Part shown: positions 30,079-37,308 of the stretch, in pieces
How positions within the stretch are numbered: the first letter of the stretch is position 1
Layout: every line of letters begins with the position of its first letter
Origin: a virus
Reading direction: 5' to 3' (one strand)
IMG/VR virus record: IMGVR_UViG_3300037054_000366
Span: 1-64,000 of that record
DNA: 64,000 nucleotides
Notes under the pieces: model-generated
The model's input: only the letters and a program-made list of their open reading frames with translations
Told to the model about the DNA's origin: nothing
Database searches by the model: none
Position numbers and translations under genes: made by a program

Positions 30079-30450
30079 ATGGCAAAGGTGTATGGAGCAA
30101 GCAAAGTTAAACATGCTCCCATGTGGCAAAGCCTAAGAGCATCTGGAATCAATATCATATCCACCTGGATTGATGAGGCCGAAAAGGGGGTCACATTAGA
30201 TTTTGCGGATCTGACAAATCGATGCTTTCGGGAAGTAGCCGAAGCGGATGTCATTCTACTCTACTGCCTGCCAGGGGAGATCCTCAAAGGAGCCCTGATG
30301 GAAGTCGGGGCCGCTCTAGCTCTAGGGAAGCCCATCTACTGCGTAGGGGATTGTGAATCGCTGAGTCCTGTGTTCCGCCATCATCCCCTTTGGCACACTT
30401 ATGATTCTATCGAGGCTGCCTTAGCTGAAGTGAAAAATCTGAGTATTTGA
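30079..30450 (+). CDS. nucleoside 2-deoxyribosyltransferase-like protein, 123 aa
   Basis: GGAGTGAGA precedes ATG 30079. MAKVYGASKVKHAPMWQSLRASG... then RCFREVAEADVILLYC, and EILKGALMEVGAALALGKPIYCVG match the Rossmann-like nucleoside 2-deoxyribosyltransferase family (catalytic Glu in the E.G.A..lGkpI motif). Such phage enzymes rearrange or salvage (deoxy)nucleosides; NAD-metabolite cleavage is an alternative role for this fold. Confidence 0.78.
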   Translation: MAKVYGASKVKHAPMWQSLRASGINIISTWIDEAEKGVTLDFADLTNRCFREVAEADVILLYCLPGEILKGALMEVGAALALGKPIYCVGDCESLSPVFRHHPLWHTYDSIEAALAEVKNLSI

Positions 30451-30465
30451 TCAATGGAGTGAGAA

Positions 30466-30777
30466 ATGGAAAATAAGGAATCGGTTTACGACAAGCGGCT
30501 CAGCCCTCTGATGACCGAAATCATCCGTATCTGTAAGGAAGAGGAGATTCCATTCTTCGCATCCTTCGAGTTCGCGGATGGGGCATTCTGTACGTCAGCG
30601 ATTGATACGGGCCATCCGATCATCGAACATTACCGTGCGCTGTCCCAGTGTGCGGCGGGTGGCGGGGTCAACGTGGACAAATACATGTTCTGGGTGGCAA
30701 AGACAGCCCGTAAGGAGGGGCACTCTAGTTTAGTGTTGCACCAGATGGGGGTTCCAGAAACACCCGAGGAGAGCTAA
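30466..30777 (+). CDS. hypothetical protein, 103 aa
   Basis: GGAGTGAGAA precedes ATG 30466. Alpha/beta (LMTEIIRICKEEEIPFFASFEFADG), then a Gly/Asn-rich turn (CAAGGGVNVDKYMFWVAKTARK). Resembles short phage proteins of unknown role. Stop overlaps the next ATG. Confidence 0.58.
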   Translation: MENKESVYDKRLSPLMTEIIRICKEEEIPFFASFEFADGAFCTSAIDTGHPIIEHYRALSQCAAGGGVNVDKYMFWVAKTARKEGHSSLVLHQMGVPETPEES

Positions 30778-30869
30778 TGGATCAGATAGAGAAGTTGGAA
30801 AAGATTTCTGTTGAGGAGGGCCTGCCCCTAGTTTGTGCGAGACGTAAGGAGCAGAGTTGGATCATCTGA
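30777..30869 (+). CDS. tiny protein, 30 aa
   Basis: ATG 30777 overlaps the preceding TAA. MDQIEKLEKISVEEGLPLVC... is short, charged, with no motif. Included because start-stop coupling continues without a break through this operon. Confidence 0.35.
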   Translation: MDQIEKLEKISVEEGLPLVCARRKEQSWII

Positions 30870-30946
30870 TCAGCCCTCATGCGAAGGATCGAATGGGTCT
30901 CCTGCTGAATGCCGCATTAGAAATTGCAAAGACAGAGGCGGAGTGA
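30857..30946 (+). CDS. tiny helical protein, 29 aa (TTG start)
   Basis: AAGGAG (30846-30851) is five bases ahead of TTG 30857. The frame (MDHLISPHAKDRMGLLLNAA...) is a clean amphipathic helix and its TGA overlaps ATG 30946 of the next gene. No ATG is available, so the TTG start is inferred from the ribosome site. Confidence 0.35.
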   Translation: MDHLISPHAKDRMGLLLNAALEIAKTEAE

Positions 30947-31158
30947 TGGAGTTTCCAATCTTTGGTTCGGACCCCAAAACTAATGTGAAAATTAACGAGG
31001 TGACGTTGACGGTTCGGCAGTATATAAACTCCGAAAGAGAGTCCCTGCCCAATCAATATCAGATCATTGCAAATCGGCCAGGAGAACATCCGGTCGATTT
31101 CACCACCTCTGATCTGCATCTAGCTCTTCAGGGCTTACTGAATCGAATCATCAGATGA
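30946..31158 (+). CDS. hypothetical protein, 70 aa
   Basis: ATG 30946 overlaps the previous stop. Beta-rich (VKINEVTLTVRQYINSERESLPNQY, YQIIANRPGEHPVDF) with a C-terminal helix (LHLALQGLLNRI). Unknown. Confidence 0.52.
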   Translation: MEFPIFGSDPKTNVKINEVTLTVRQYINSERESLPNQYQIIANRPGEHPVDFTTSDLHLALQGLLNRIIR

Positions 31159-31556
31159 GTGAAGAGAGTGAGTTCCAGAAAGAACTAGCCAGCTTTTATG
31201 AAGAGCTTCAGGCCAGACAAAAGCAGATGGACCCGGTAGCCGCCAAGGCGTTATACGAAAATCTAGCTTATCTGTATAGCTATTCGGATGAACGGCAGGG
31301 TGGGAGGACTAGTTTACAGATGTGTATGGCCCCAGCGTGTGCGGTATACATCTGGTGCAACTTCCACCTCTACTACCCTAGGAAGTTGGCTGAGCATTTG
31401 AACCGAAAGGACTTACAAATCGTAGACCCCCATTGGCTTGAGGGAATGGATTGGCGGGGTCGGTGGTTCAGTGGGGTGGTTGTGGACCATGCGGCCCATC
31501 TGACTGAGCCGCAGGGGATGTGGTTTGAGGCGGTGTTGGCCCGAATAGAAAAATAA
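31155..31556 (+). CDS. hypothetical protein, 133 aa
   Basis: ATG overlaps the previous stop. Helical N-terminus (EFQKELASFYEELQARQKQM), a Cys-containing centre (LQMCMAPACAVYIWCNFHLYY) and an aromatic C-terminus. No family recognised. A promoter for the next transcription unit begins 8 nt after the stop. Confidence 0.55.
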   Translation: MSEESEFQKELASFYEELQARQKQMDPVAAKALYENLAYLYSYSDERQGGRTSLQMCMAPACAVYIWCNFHLYYPRKLAEHLNRKDLQIVDPHWLEGMDWRGRWFSGVVVDHAAHLTEPQGMWFEAVLARIEK

Positions 31557-31563
31557 AAAGTTT

Positions 31564-31594
31564 TGTACCCAATTACCAATTTTCGCGGTATCAT
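31564..31594 (+). promoter_or_regulatory. phage-class promoter: TGTACC-N19-TATCAT
   Basis: TGTACC (31564-31569), 19 nt, TATCAT (31589-31594). The predicted transcript starts near 31601, leaving only the AUU codon at 31614 as a start behind TCGGAGG. Confidence 0.62.
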
Positions 31595-31613
31595 ATCCTA
31601 TCGGAGGTGTACC

Positions 31614-33191
31614 ATTTCTCATTTTACTGTACTCGTGATCGGTAATGATCCGGAAACTCAACTCGCCCCCTATCAGGAAAACAACATGGGGGATTGTCCG
31701 AAGGAATATCTGGCCTTCAACGACTCGGAAGAAGAGATGCTGAAGCAGTATCAGACTGAGACCTCCGAGCGAGTTGTCATGCCGGATGGTCGGCTCCTCA
31801 GTCTCTACGACGACTGCTTCAAGGTGCCAGATACGAGGCCCGGTTCCTTCAGTTTCTCCACCACCTTCGAGGTGCCGGAAGACCTGGAGCAGAAGGAGAT
31901 GCCATTCACCGAGATTTACCCCACCTTCGAAGATTTTGCCACGGACTGGCATGGTTCCAGTGAGCGGGATCCAGAGATGAACCGGTATGGCTACTGGGAA
32001 AACCTGGACCGAAACAAAGTAACTGTATGTTTAGGACTTTCCAATCCCATGAATGAAGGGATTGGTTATGCCAAAAGGTCATCCAGTGAATCGTCAGAAT
32101 ACCCCGGTGGGGATGAAACTGTGCCCCAGGTGTGGAGTGACAAAGAAATTAGAGAATTTCTCGCTGGCGAAGAAAAGCGCGGACGGAAGATTCACCTACT
32201 GTCGCCAGTGTATGACGGAGAAGAATTTGGAGAGGACTCCGGAACTCCGACAAAAATGGCATCACTTTGCGAAGTACAAGATAACTCCGGAACAGTATCA
32301 GAGACTGCTAGAGGCTCAAAGTGGGAAGTGTGCGATATGCAAGAGAGGGGAAGGGGGGAAGGAACTCTGCAAGAACGGGAAGTGGAGATACCTTGCGGTG
32401 GACCACTCTCACCAGACAGGGCAAGTTCGGGGGCTTTTATGCTCAAATTGCAACACGCTTTTGGGGCTGGTGGAGGGGAACTTCGAATTGCTTCTTGTAA
32501 TGAAGTCTTACCTCATGGACCCCACATCTTCAAGAATGAAGTGATTGGTGGGGCCAAGTGGGACTGGTTCCAGATGGGTGGTCGGTGGACTGGCTTCTTC
32601 AAGCTGAAGGAAGCGGTCGCTCATATCGGTGGGGTGCTGGGCACTCCTGGCCTGATGACTCCTGAAGCTGAAGCTGGACATGCGGATCAACTGATAGCCG
32701 GGGATGTGGATTTCGAAGGAATGCGAACCCAGGCTGCGGTCAAGGCGTTCCAGCAGTATGAGGATGTGGCCCATGCGTTCGGCGGAGAGATCCCCAAGAT
32801 CGAACGCCTCTGGAAAGAAGTGGTCGAGGACCAGACCATCGGTGATATCCAAGCCCGAAGGGACTTCTACCATGCTCAGCCTGCCCTGGTAAGGCTGAGC
32901 ATGGTAGAAGTCCAGGATGCCAAGGCCATGCCGGAGTCGGTGGATCGTTTCTTCTTCGATCTGGAAGAGTTCCAGTGCGACGAAGAAGCTTACGTCGAAC
33001 GGGCCAAGAACTCTGCCTGTGTGCCCTTCGCCTTCGTGAAAGAGGGGCAGTGGTATGAGAGGGGCCGGATGGGCTGGTGGGCCTGTGTGAGCAACGAGAA
33101 GGACCGTGACGAGTGGAACCGTCAGTTCAACAAGATGATGGACGAACTTCCGGCCAACACGCTCCTGACCCTGGTTGATTGCCACATCTGA
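31614..33191 (+). CDS. conserved phage protein (SHFTVLVIG family) with AUU start, split by a 537-bp endonuclease insertion
   Basis: CGGAGG (31602-31607) lies 6 nt before ATT 31614, giving (M)SHFTVLVIGNDPETQLAPY, a start I know from uncharacterised phage proteins; no ATG/GTG/TTG fits after the promoter. The N-part runs to YGYWENLDRN (codon ending 32015) and resumes at AKWDWFQMGGRWTGFF (32553); related proteins have GYWENPNAKWDW continuous. The 537-nt insert between them holds an endonuclease gene in another frame, yet the host frame stays open for all 179 codons. The C-part also holds a 22-bp inverted repeat. Function unknown. Confidence 0.7.
   Translation: MSHFTVLVIGNDPETQLAPYQENNMGDCPKEYLAFNDSEEEMLKQYQTETSERVVMPDGRLLSLYDDCFKVPDTRPGSFSFSTTFEVPEDLEQKEMPFTEIYPTFEDFATDWHGSSERDPEMNRYGYWENLDRNKVTVCLGLSNPMNEGIGYAKRSSSESSEYPGGDETVPQVWSDKEIREFLAGEEKRGRKIHLLSPVYDGEEFGEDSGTPTKMASLCEVQDNSGTVSETARGSKWEVCDMQERGRGEGTLQEREVEIPCGGPLSPDRASSGAFMLKLQHAFGAGGGELRIASCNEVLPHGPHIFKNEVIGGAKWDWFQMGGRWTGFFKLKEAVAHIGGVLGTPGLMTPEAEAGHADQLIAGDVDFEGMRTQAAVKAFQQYEDVAHAFGGEIPKIERLWKEVVEDQTIGDIQARRDFYHAQPALVRLSMVEVQDAKAMPESVDRFFFDLEEFQCDEEAYVERAKNSACVPFAFVKEGQWYERGRMGWWACVSNEKDRDEWNRQFNKMMDELPANTLLTLVDCHI
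32068..32544 (+). CDS. endonuclease VII-like (HNH superfamily) homing endonuclease, 158 aa
   Basis: ATG 32068 follows GAAGGGATTGGTT. N-terminal zinc finger (LCPRCGVTKKLENFSLAKK...YCRQCMTEKN), then the endonuclease VII core: CAICKR, YLAVDHSHQTGQVRGLLCSNCNTLLGL. This fold cuts DNA junctions in T4 gp49, and free-standing relatives act as homing enzymes. It lies entirely within the coding sequence of the 31614 gene in the +1 frame; the whole insertion (32016-32552) is too small to hold a group I intron core as well. Confidence 0.85.
   Translation: MPKGHPVNRQNTPVGMKLCPRCGVTKKLENFSLAKKSADGRFTYCRQCMTEKNLERTPELRQKWHHFAKYKITPEQYQRLLEAQSGKCAICKRGEGGKELCKNGKWRYLAVDHSHQTGQVRGLLCSNCNTLLGLVEGNFELLLVMKSYLMDPTSSRMK
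32861..32913. repeat. perfect 22-bp inverted repeat inside coding sequence
   Basis: GGACTTCTACCATGCTCAGC.. (32861-32882) is the exact reverse complement of 32892-32913, loop 9 nt. On mRNA it would make a very stable hairpin in the middle of a reading frame (RDFYHAQP...RLSMVEV). May come from template-switch repair, or be functional. Confidence 0.9.
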
Positions 33192-33535
33192 TGGGAACCT
33201 ACTACGTCAGAGATCGGCATAACGACACGCTGGTGGACATCGAGGTCTCTCAGAAGGATGGGATCGTCCTGGATGTCTCCAGCGATGTGGACCTTCGAAT
33301 GTATACGCAGATTCTCCTAACCGAACCATGGGGGAACCTGACCGACCAGATTCGCTACATTGAACAAATGTGCGGCTGGAGCGAGTTCCGAGGCTACTGG
33401 TGGGAGTCGTTCGTCATGCCCAAGGGTAAAGACTTCGTGCCTACGGCTGATGATATGGATCAAATGATCCGTTTGCTCGTAGCCGAACTGGCTGATCTGA
33501 TCCCCAGCCGAGGCTTCTGCATCGTCACCGACTGA
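33191..33535 (+). CDS. hypothetical protein, 114 aa
   Basis: ATG 33191 overlaps the stop of the 31614 gene. Alpha/beta composition (MGTYYVRDRHNDTLVDIEVSQ, WGNLTDQIRYIEQMCGWSEFRGYWWESFV). No family recognised. Confidence 0.55.
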   Translation: MGTYYVRDRHNDTLVDIEVSQKDGIVLDVSSDVDLRMYTQILLTEPWGNLTDQIRYIEQMCGWSEFRGYWWESFVMPKGKDFVPTADDMDQMIRLLVAELADLIPSRGFCIVTD

Positions 33536-33559
33536 GTAATAACCCTATAAGGAGAAAGA

Positions 33560-34084
33560 ATGCTTTTTTATCTAATTATCGTCGCCTACATCGTTTGGAT
33601 CTGCGTGGCTTTCTACAAAGCTCACACTGGGGAGTGGGATGATGGATCTGGGGTAATGACCCTTTTGTTTGGAGGAATGCTGACCGGTTTGCTAACCCTC
33701 ATGGTTGCGGCAATCTTCAGCAGCAGCACGACTAAAGAGGTGACTCGGCATAACGTCTGTCCCATCGTATCCTTACGAGGCGCTTCTGAGGTAAGCGGGA
33801 TCTTCGTTTTGGGCTGTGGCCACATCGGAACGGATGAGAAATACTATTTCATGTATGATCTGGGCAACCAAACCTACCGGAGGGGTCAGATCAATACGTG
33901 GGAGACGCTGGTCAGGGAGACGGCTGCGGAGAAGCCTAACTTTTCCTACGATGAGACGCTGGAGACCAATCGGAAGTGCTACAAGTGGTGGCCCCAATGG
34001 TATGTTCAGGAGACCGCTCGAAACGAGAATTTCTTCCTCAACGTCCCTCCCGGCACGATTATTCAAAAGTTCGAGGTGCAATAA
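33560..34084 (+). CDS. membrane protein with exported/extracytoplasmic domain, 174 aa
   Basis: AAGGAGAAAGA precedes ATG 33560. Two hydrophobic helices (FYLIIVAYIVWICVAFY; VMTLLFGGMLTGLLTLMVAAIF) then a ~110-residue beta domain (GIFVLGCGHIGTDEKYYFMYD, NVPPGTIIQKFEVQ). Small phage proteins with this architecture are common and uncharacterised; related to energy-coupling or superinfection blocks only by guess. Confidence 0.65.
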   Translation: MLFYLIIVAYIVWICVAFYKAHTGEWDDGSGVMTLLFGGMLTGLLTLMVAAIFSSSTTKEVTRHNVCPIVSLRGASEVSGIFVLGCGHIGTDEKYYFMYDLGNQTYRRGQINTWETLVRETAAEKPNFSYDETLETNRKCYKWWPQWYVQETARNENFFLNVPPGTIIQKFEVQ

Positions 34085-34251
34085 TGGCTGAATCTAGATC
34101 CACTGATAAGCTGAAGCTCGTCACCGAGATGATAGATCGGATGCCCAAAGATAAGCTGGCCAAGCTGAAAGCTTTCACCATAGACTGGCAGCAGGTAGGG
34201 ATCATCGACCCCATCTACGCCCCCATTGTAAAAATCGAGTTTTTCCCATAA
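34084..34251 (+). CDS. small hypothetical protein, 55 aa
   Basis: ATG overlaps the preceding stop (ATAATGG). MAESRSTDKLKLVTEMIDRMPKDKLAKLKAF... is a charged helical protein. Unknown. Confidence 0.5.
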   Translation: MAESRSTDKLKLVTEMIDRMPKDKLAKLKAFTIDWQQVGIIDPIYAPIVKIEFFP

Positions 34252-34260
34252 GGAGAAGTG

Positions 34261-34461
34261 ATGCAAGAAACCAGATACGAAGGTAATTTGGAGCAGAAGG
34301 TCTATTCGGGTAAGGATCAGGATGAGGTCAGGGAGAAGATGATCGCTGCCCTCCGACCCGGTGAGGAAGTGATTCGTCGTCGTGAACTCTCCTTGGCTGA
34401 AGTCCACGCATGGCATAAGCGTAACACTGACAATAATAAGGCCAAACGGAAGAAGAAATGA
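34261..34461 (+). CDS. basic hypothetical protein, 66 aa
   Basis: AAGGAGAAGTG precedes ATG 34261. Mixed alpha/beta start (TRYEGNLEQKVYSGKDQDEVREKM) and a Lys/Arg-rich C-terminus (NNKAKRKKK). Stop overlaps the next ATG. Confidence 0.5.
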   Translation: MQETRYEGNLEQKVYSGKDQDEVREKMIAALRPGEEVIRRRELSLAEVHAWHKRNTDNNKAKRKKK

Positions 34462-34736
34462 ACATCTTTCAGTTACTCTTCGGAGGACATCCGAGAGGGC
34501 GGGTCACAATCCAACTGAGACGGGATACCAATGCTCGTTGGGTAGATGCAGACCCGATCTTGCTCGAAGGGGAGCCCAGCTATGTGACGGATACCAAGCG
34601 GGTGAAGGTGGGGGATGGAACCACACCTTGGAGCAAATTACCCTTCGTTGGCCTGATCGCACCGGAGGGGATAGTTCAGGGGGACTGGCAAGGACCGTGT
34701 AGCCGGATCATCGGATTCAAGGGAACAACTGAGTAG
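34458..34736 (+). CDS. tail-fibre trimerisation/hyaluronidase-type repeat protein, 92 aa
   Basis: The central pattern RRDTNARWVDADPILLEGEPSYVTDTKRVKVGDGTTPWSKLPF matches the short module found at the N-terminus of many phage tail fibres and receptor-binding proteins (RRxTxxxWxxxNPxLxxGExGxxTDTxxxKxGDGxxxWxxLxY). Here it stands alone in a small gene, so it may be an attachment adaptor or a fragment. Ends with TAG. Confidence 0.75.
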   Translation: MNIFQLLFGGHPRGRVTIQLRRDTNARWVDADPILLEGEPSYVTDTKRVKVGDGTTPWSKLPFVGLIAPEGIVQGDWQGPCSRIIGFKGTTE

Positions 34737-34758
34737 TATACTTTAAAGGAGCAATATC

Positions 34759-35112
34759 ATGAATCCAGAAGCAGTGAAGCAAATTCTTGACACTATCCAG
34801 CAGGGCGGAACAGTCGCACTGAACGGCATCGCAGCCAATGCGGTGATGCAATCGTGGGGCAACATTGGTATGATGCTCTTCTTGGTTTTGGTCACTATTG
34901 GGGTCGGCTGGCTGGCCAAGTGGTTTATTCAGAAGACCATGGCCTGCCACTCCTGTGACAACGAGGGCTGGATCGTCGGATCAGTGGTCGCTTCTGTTGC
35001 GACCATCATCCTATTCGTCTGCTCGTTGGTGCAGATCAGCAACCTCCCCTCCGAGATCGCAACCATCCAGAACCCCCAGGCGGCGGCAATTCGAATCCTC
35101 ATTGGGCGGTAA
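34759..35112 (+). CDS. membrane protein, 117 aa
   Basis: AAGGAGCAAT precedes ATG 34759. Two strong hydrophobic helices (GNIGMMLFLVLVTIGVGWLAKWF; WIVGSVVASVATIILFVCSLV) separated by a short Cys-containing loop. Holin-like topology, but it is far from the lysis genes; role open. Confidence 0.62.
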   Translation: MNPEAVKQILDTIQQGGTVALNGIAANAVMQSWGNIGMMLFLVLVTIGVGWLAKWFIQKTMACHSCDNEGWIVGSVVASVATIILFVCSLVQISNLPSEIATIQNPQAAAIRILIGR

Positions 35113-35113
35113 G

Positions 35114-35683
35114 ATGAAAGTCGCCACTACTGAAGACTATGAGGATATGCCTGCGGGTTCATGTCTTCAAGAAGCCAAGCTCATAAACAAGGGAAGATTT
35201 TTTGTCGGGCTGTGGTGTAGTTATGGGGGAAGTTATAGGGTGAAAGTTCCGGCTGAGATATGTAAGGAGTGGAAGGATCCGTTCGAAGAGCTATTTGAAT
35301 ATCTAGAACAGAATCCTCCTGAACCTGAGCCCACGGAAGAGCCAGAGGGATTGACTGGTGATGAACGCAATTGCCTCCTTGAAGAGATATTTAAAGCCTT
35401 GGAGATACAAGGAGTTGCCTATCCTGATGTGACGATTACCACATTTCCTGATGATAAGGGGCCTACCATTGAGTTTGAAATAACGGTATGGCACTATGGT
35501 CAAGCGCACTCAATGACACTTAAAATAATGAAACGACAACTTGTTGAAAGACGTTACGATATCCTCAAGCGTATGGCTCAAATCGCCGTAATGGACATGT
35601 TTCCGAAGATGCCACAGAAGGAATCCACACTTGACAGATATTTCGAAGAACGGGAAAAGAAAGAGAGGAGAGAAAATGGATAA
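35114..35683 (+). CDS. hypothetical protein with internal EELFEYLEQNP motif, 189 aa
   Basis: ATG 35114 begins 2 nt after the preceding stop. Residues ~48-66 (EWKDPFEELFEYLEQNPPEP) repeat the acidic tag of the 612/841/21490 family, but here behind a ~45-residue N-terminal beta domain (GRFFVGLWCSYGGSYRVKVP). The C-terminal part (IEFEITVWHYGQAHSMTLK, then helices) is unknown. Suggests the tag is a mobile module. Confidence 0.6.
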   Translation: MKVATTEDYEDMPAGSCLQEAKLINKGRFFVGLWCSYGGSYRVKVPAEICKEWKDPFEELFEYLEQNPPEPEPTEEPEGLTGDERNCLLEEIFKALEIQGVAYPDVTITTFPDDKGPTIEFEITVWHYGQAHSMTLKIMKRQLVERRYDILKRMAQIAVMDMFPKMPQKESTLDRYFEEREKKERRENG

Positions 35684-35927
35684 ATCAATTCTAGGGACTC
35701 ATTACCATCGAATCCCAGAGCAGATCAACTGGGTCATCAGCCCTCTGCCCCTCTATACGGCAGAGTGGGGCAGGCAACTGAGCATGACTCAGGGGGGACC
35801 GATGTGTATTCTTGGGTTTCACAAGTCCTCCATGGAACTGAAACACACCTACGGCCCATTCCCCACCCCAGAGGATATGGTGCGCTTTGCTAGAGAACAT
35901 CACATTACCCTACCGGGTATGAACTAA
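35676..35927 (+). CDS. hypothetical protein, 83 aa
   Basis: GAGAGGAGAGAAA precedes ATG 35676, overlapping the previous gene end. MDKSILGTHYHRIPEQINWVIS...WGRQLSMTQGGP: aromatic, strand-rich; C-terminal helix PEDMVRFAREHHI. Unrecognised. Confidence 0.52.
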   Translation: MDKSILGTHYHRIPEQINWVISPLPLYTAEWGRQLSMTQGGPMCILGFHKSSMELKHTYGPFPTPEDMVRFAREHHITLPGMN

Positions 35928-35937
35928 AGGAGGGACA

Positions 35938-36303
35938 ATGACACAGATCGATCCATTTGCTGAATGGGTGGAAGCCTATATCAACTCGTTGCATTGAAGT
36001 TTCGGGACTTCTGACTACGAAAAAACTCTTGTAGCTGGTAATCTTCGGGGCATGGCCTCCTGGATCAACGCTAACCTCCTTAAGCCTGCGATGGAGCCCC
36101 GCCTCGTTTATGTAGTAGGGGACATGCTGCCGGGTGGCACATGGGGCTGTGCGGGAGTGTTTAGCACTGAAGAACAAGCCTGCCTGTGTTGCATCTATCA
36201 CGACAACTACTTCGTTGGTCCGATCATGGGGGACACGTTCCTTGAGACTGACGACGATTGGCCAGAGGCGTTCTACCCCGCAGAGGGGAAGCTCTACGAC
36301 TAA
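35938..36303 (+). pseudogene. gene with one in-frame TGA at codon 20, 121 codons plus stop
   Basis: AAAGGAGGGACA precedes ATG 35938. The frame MTQIDPFAEWVEAYINSLH is closed by TGA (35995-35997) but continues in the same frame without another stop: SFGTSDYEKTLVAGNLRGMASWINANL... to ...AEGKLYD-TAA at 36303. A single TGG-to-TGA change would restore LHWSFG. It may be a broken gene, UGA readthrough, or restart at Met 36052 (MASWINAN). Confidence 0.6.
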
Positions 36304-36740
36304 AGCGGACCACCCCTATCAAGCTCTTCGAAGGGGTCTCCCGGTTCTGTTTTGTAATAGGCTCGACGGAGGAATTGGTCATACACATTTGAGCAGTACA
36401 TCTCAGATCTGATGGCCGGTTCCCCTTCGGGCCATGGCCCTTTTATAACAAAAAGTGCGTAGTCTACCGCAGAATAAGGTTCTGTAGCGATAGTCGGCTC
36501 GGCCTCTGGCCATCTTCCCTTAATCACTTCATTTGCGTAAACCACCGAGTCATACGGATCTTTCATGATTGTAGGCTCACCCTTTGGCCATCTTCCCTTA
36601 ACTACTCGTCTGGCGTATAGAAGGCTACCCCAGGGGCTACCCAGAACCTTGTTCATGAAGCTCTGAGGCAGCATATCATTCTGCGCTAGACAGATGATCA
36701 TCTTCCAAGTAAAATGGGACCGGAGCCATGTAGTTGCCAT
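36300..36740 (-). CDS. WPEGE tandem-repeat protein, 146 aa
   Basis: At least three copies of the ~27-residue unit: LLYARRVVKGRWPKGEPTI, VVYANEVIKGRWPEAEPTI and VDYALFVIKGPWPEGEPAI, flanked by degenerate ends. C-terminus ...PGDPFEELD recalls the acidic tag. The best-preserved member of the three-gene minus-strand family. Confidence 0.68.
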   Translation of the reverse strand: MATTWLRSHFTWKMIICLAQNDMLPQSFMNKVLGSPWGSLLYARRVVKGRWPKGEPTIMKDPYDSVVYANEVIKGRWPEAEPTIATEPYSAVDYALFVIKGPWPEGEPAIRSEMYCSNVYDQFLRRAYYKTEPGDPFEELDRGGPL

Positions 36741-36799
36741 TTAATCTTTGCCTCACCAAAGAATCCGGAAGTTCCAGTATTATGTATCAGGAGAAAATC

Positions 36800-37096
36800 A
36801 TGACCGAAGCGGAAGCAATCACCCTAGCTGATTCTAAGTTCTGGGAGACAATGACCATGCGGGAAAGGGCTGTTTTTCAGATATTCGAGAGTCGTCTATG
36901 TATGCCATTTAGTGTGTTCCACGAAGCTATGGAGGCCACTTTGGGCCGTCCGGTGTGGACGCATGAGTTTGGGTTGAATGCGGACGGCCTGAAGAAAGAG
37001 CTTCTTGGCACCGGCCCCGCTCCCACGTTCGAGGAGATCATGGACCTGATCCCTGCGGAGAAGCGCATCGTTGTCACCTTCGGTGATGATGTATGA
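36800..37096 (+). CDS. hypothetical protein, 98 aa
   Basis: A TATTAT box at 36776 and CAGGAGAAAATC precede ATG 36800. Mostly helical (TEAEAITLADSKFWETMTMRERAVFQIFESRL, FSVFHEAMEATLGRPVW); reads like a small HTH-type regulator, but no certain family. Stop overlaps next ATG. Confidence 0.58.
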   Translation: MTEAEAITLADSKFWETMTMRERAVFQIFESRLCMPFSVFHEAMEATLGRPVWTHEFGLNADGLKKELLGTGPAPTFEEIMDLIPAEKRIVVTFGDDV

Positions 37097-37308
37097 CCCG
37101 CAGAGAGGGTGCAAAGCTCATAATCGAGCAGACCGAGCCAACCACATGCTTCTACTGCCACAAAGTGGCTGAACTCAGGCCCTATGGCCCTCAAGGGCAG
37201 TCCATTTGTTTTGATTGTGGGATGCACAATCCAGAAGAAACAGAGCGGCAATTTCTCAAATTACTGGAGGGCTGTAATGGGTTTTCTGACCCGACTGTTC
37301 GGGAGTGA
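37093..37308 (+). CDS. zinc-ribbon protein, 71 aa
   Basis: ATGA overlap with the previous gene. TTCFYCHKVAELRPYGPQGQSICFDCGM contains two CxxC pairs 18 residues apart, a zinc ribbon as in many small phage proteins. Acidic C-terminal helix. Confidence 0.6.
   Translation: MTRREGAKLIIEQTEPTTCFYCHKVAELRPYGPQGQSICFDCGMHNPEETERQFLKLLEGCNGFSDPTVRE

Noticed and set aside
32016-32552. Group I intron carrying the endonuclease VII-like gene
   Set aside because: Only about 60 nt lie outside the endonuclease ORF and the host frame is kept; no intron core could be seen.
32508-33185. Minus-strand frame opposite the split SHFTVLVIG gene
   Set aside because: Shadow of the conserved C-terminal half; no start signal.
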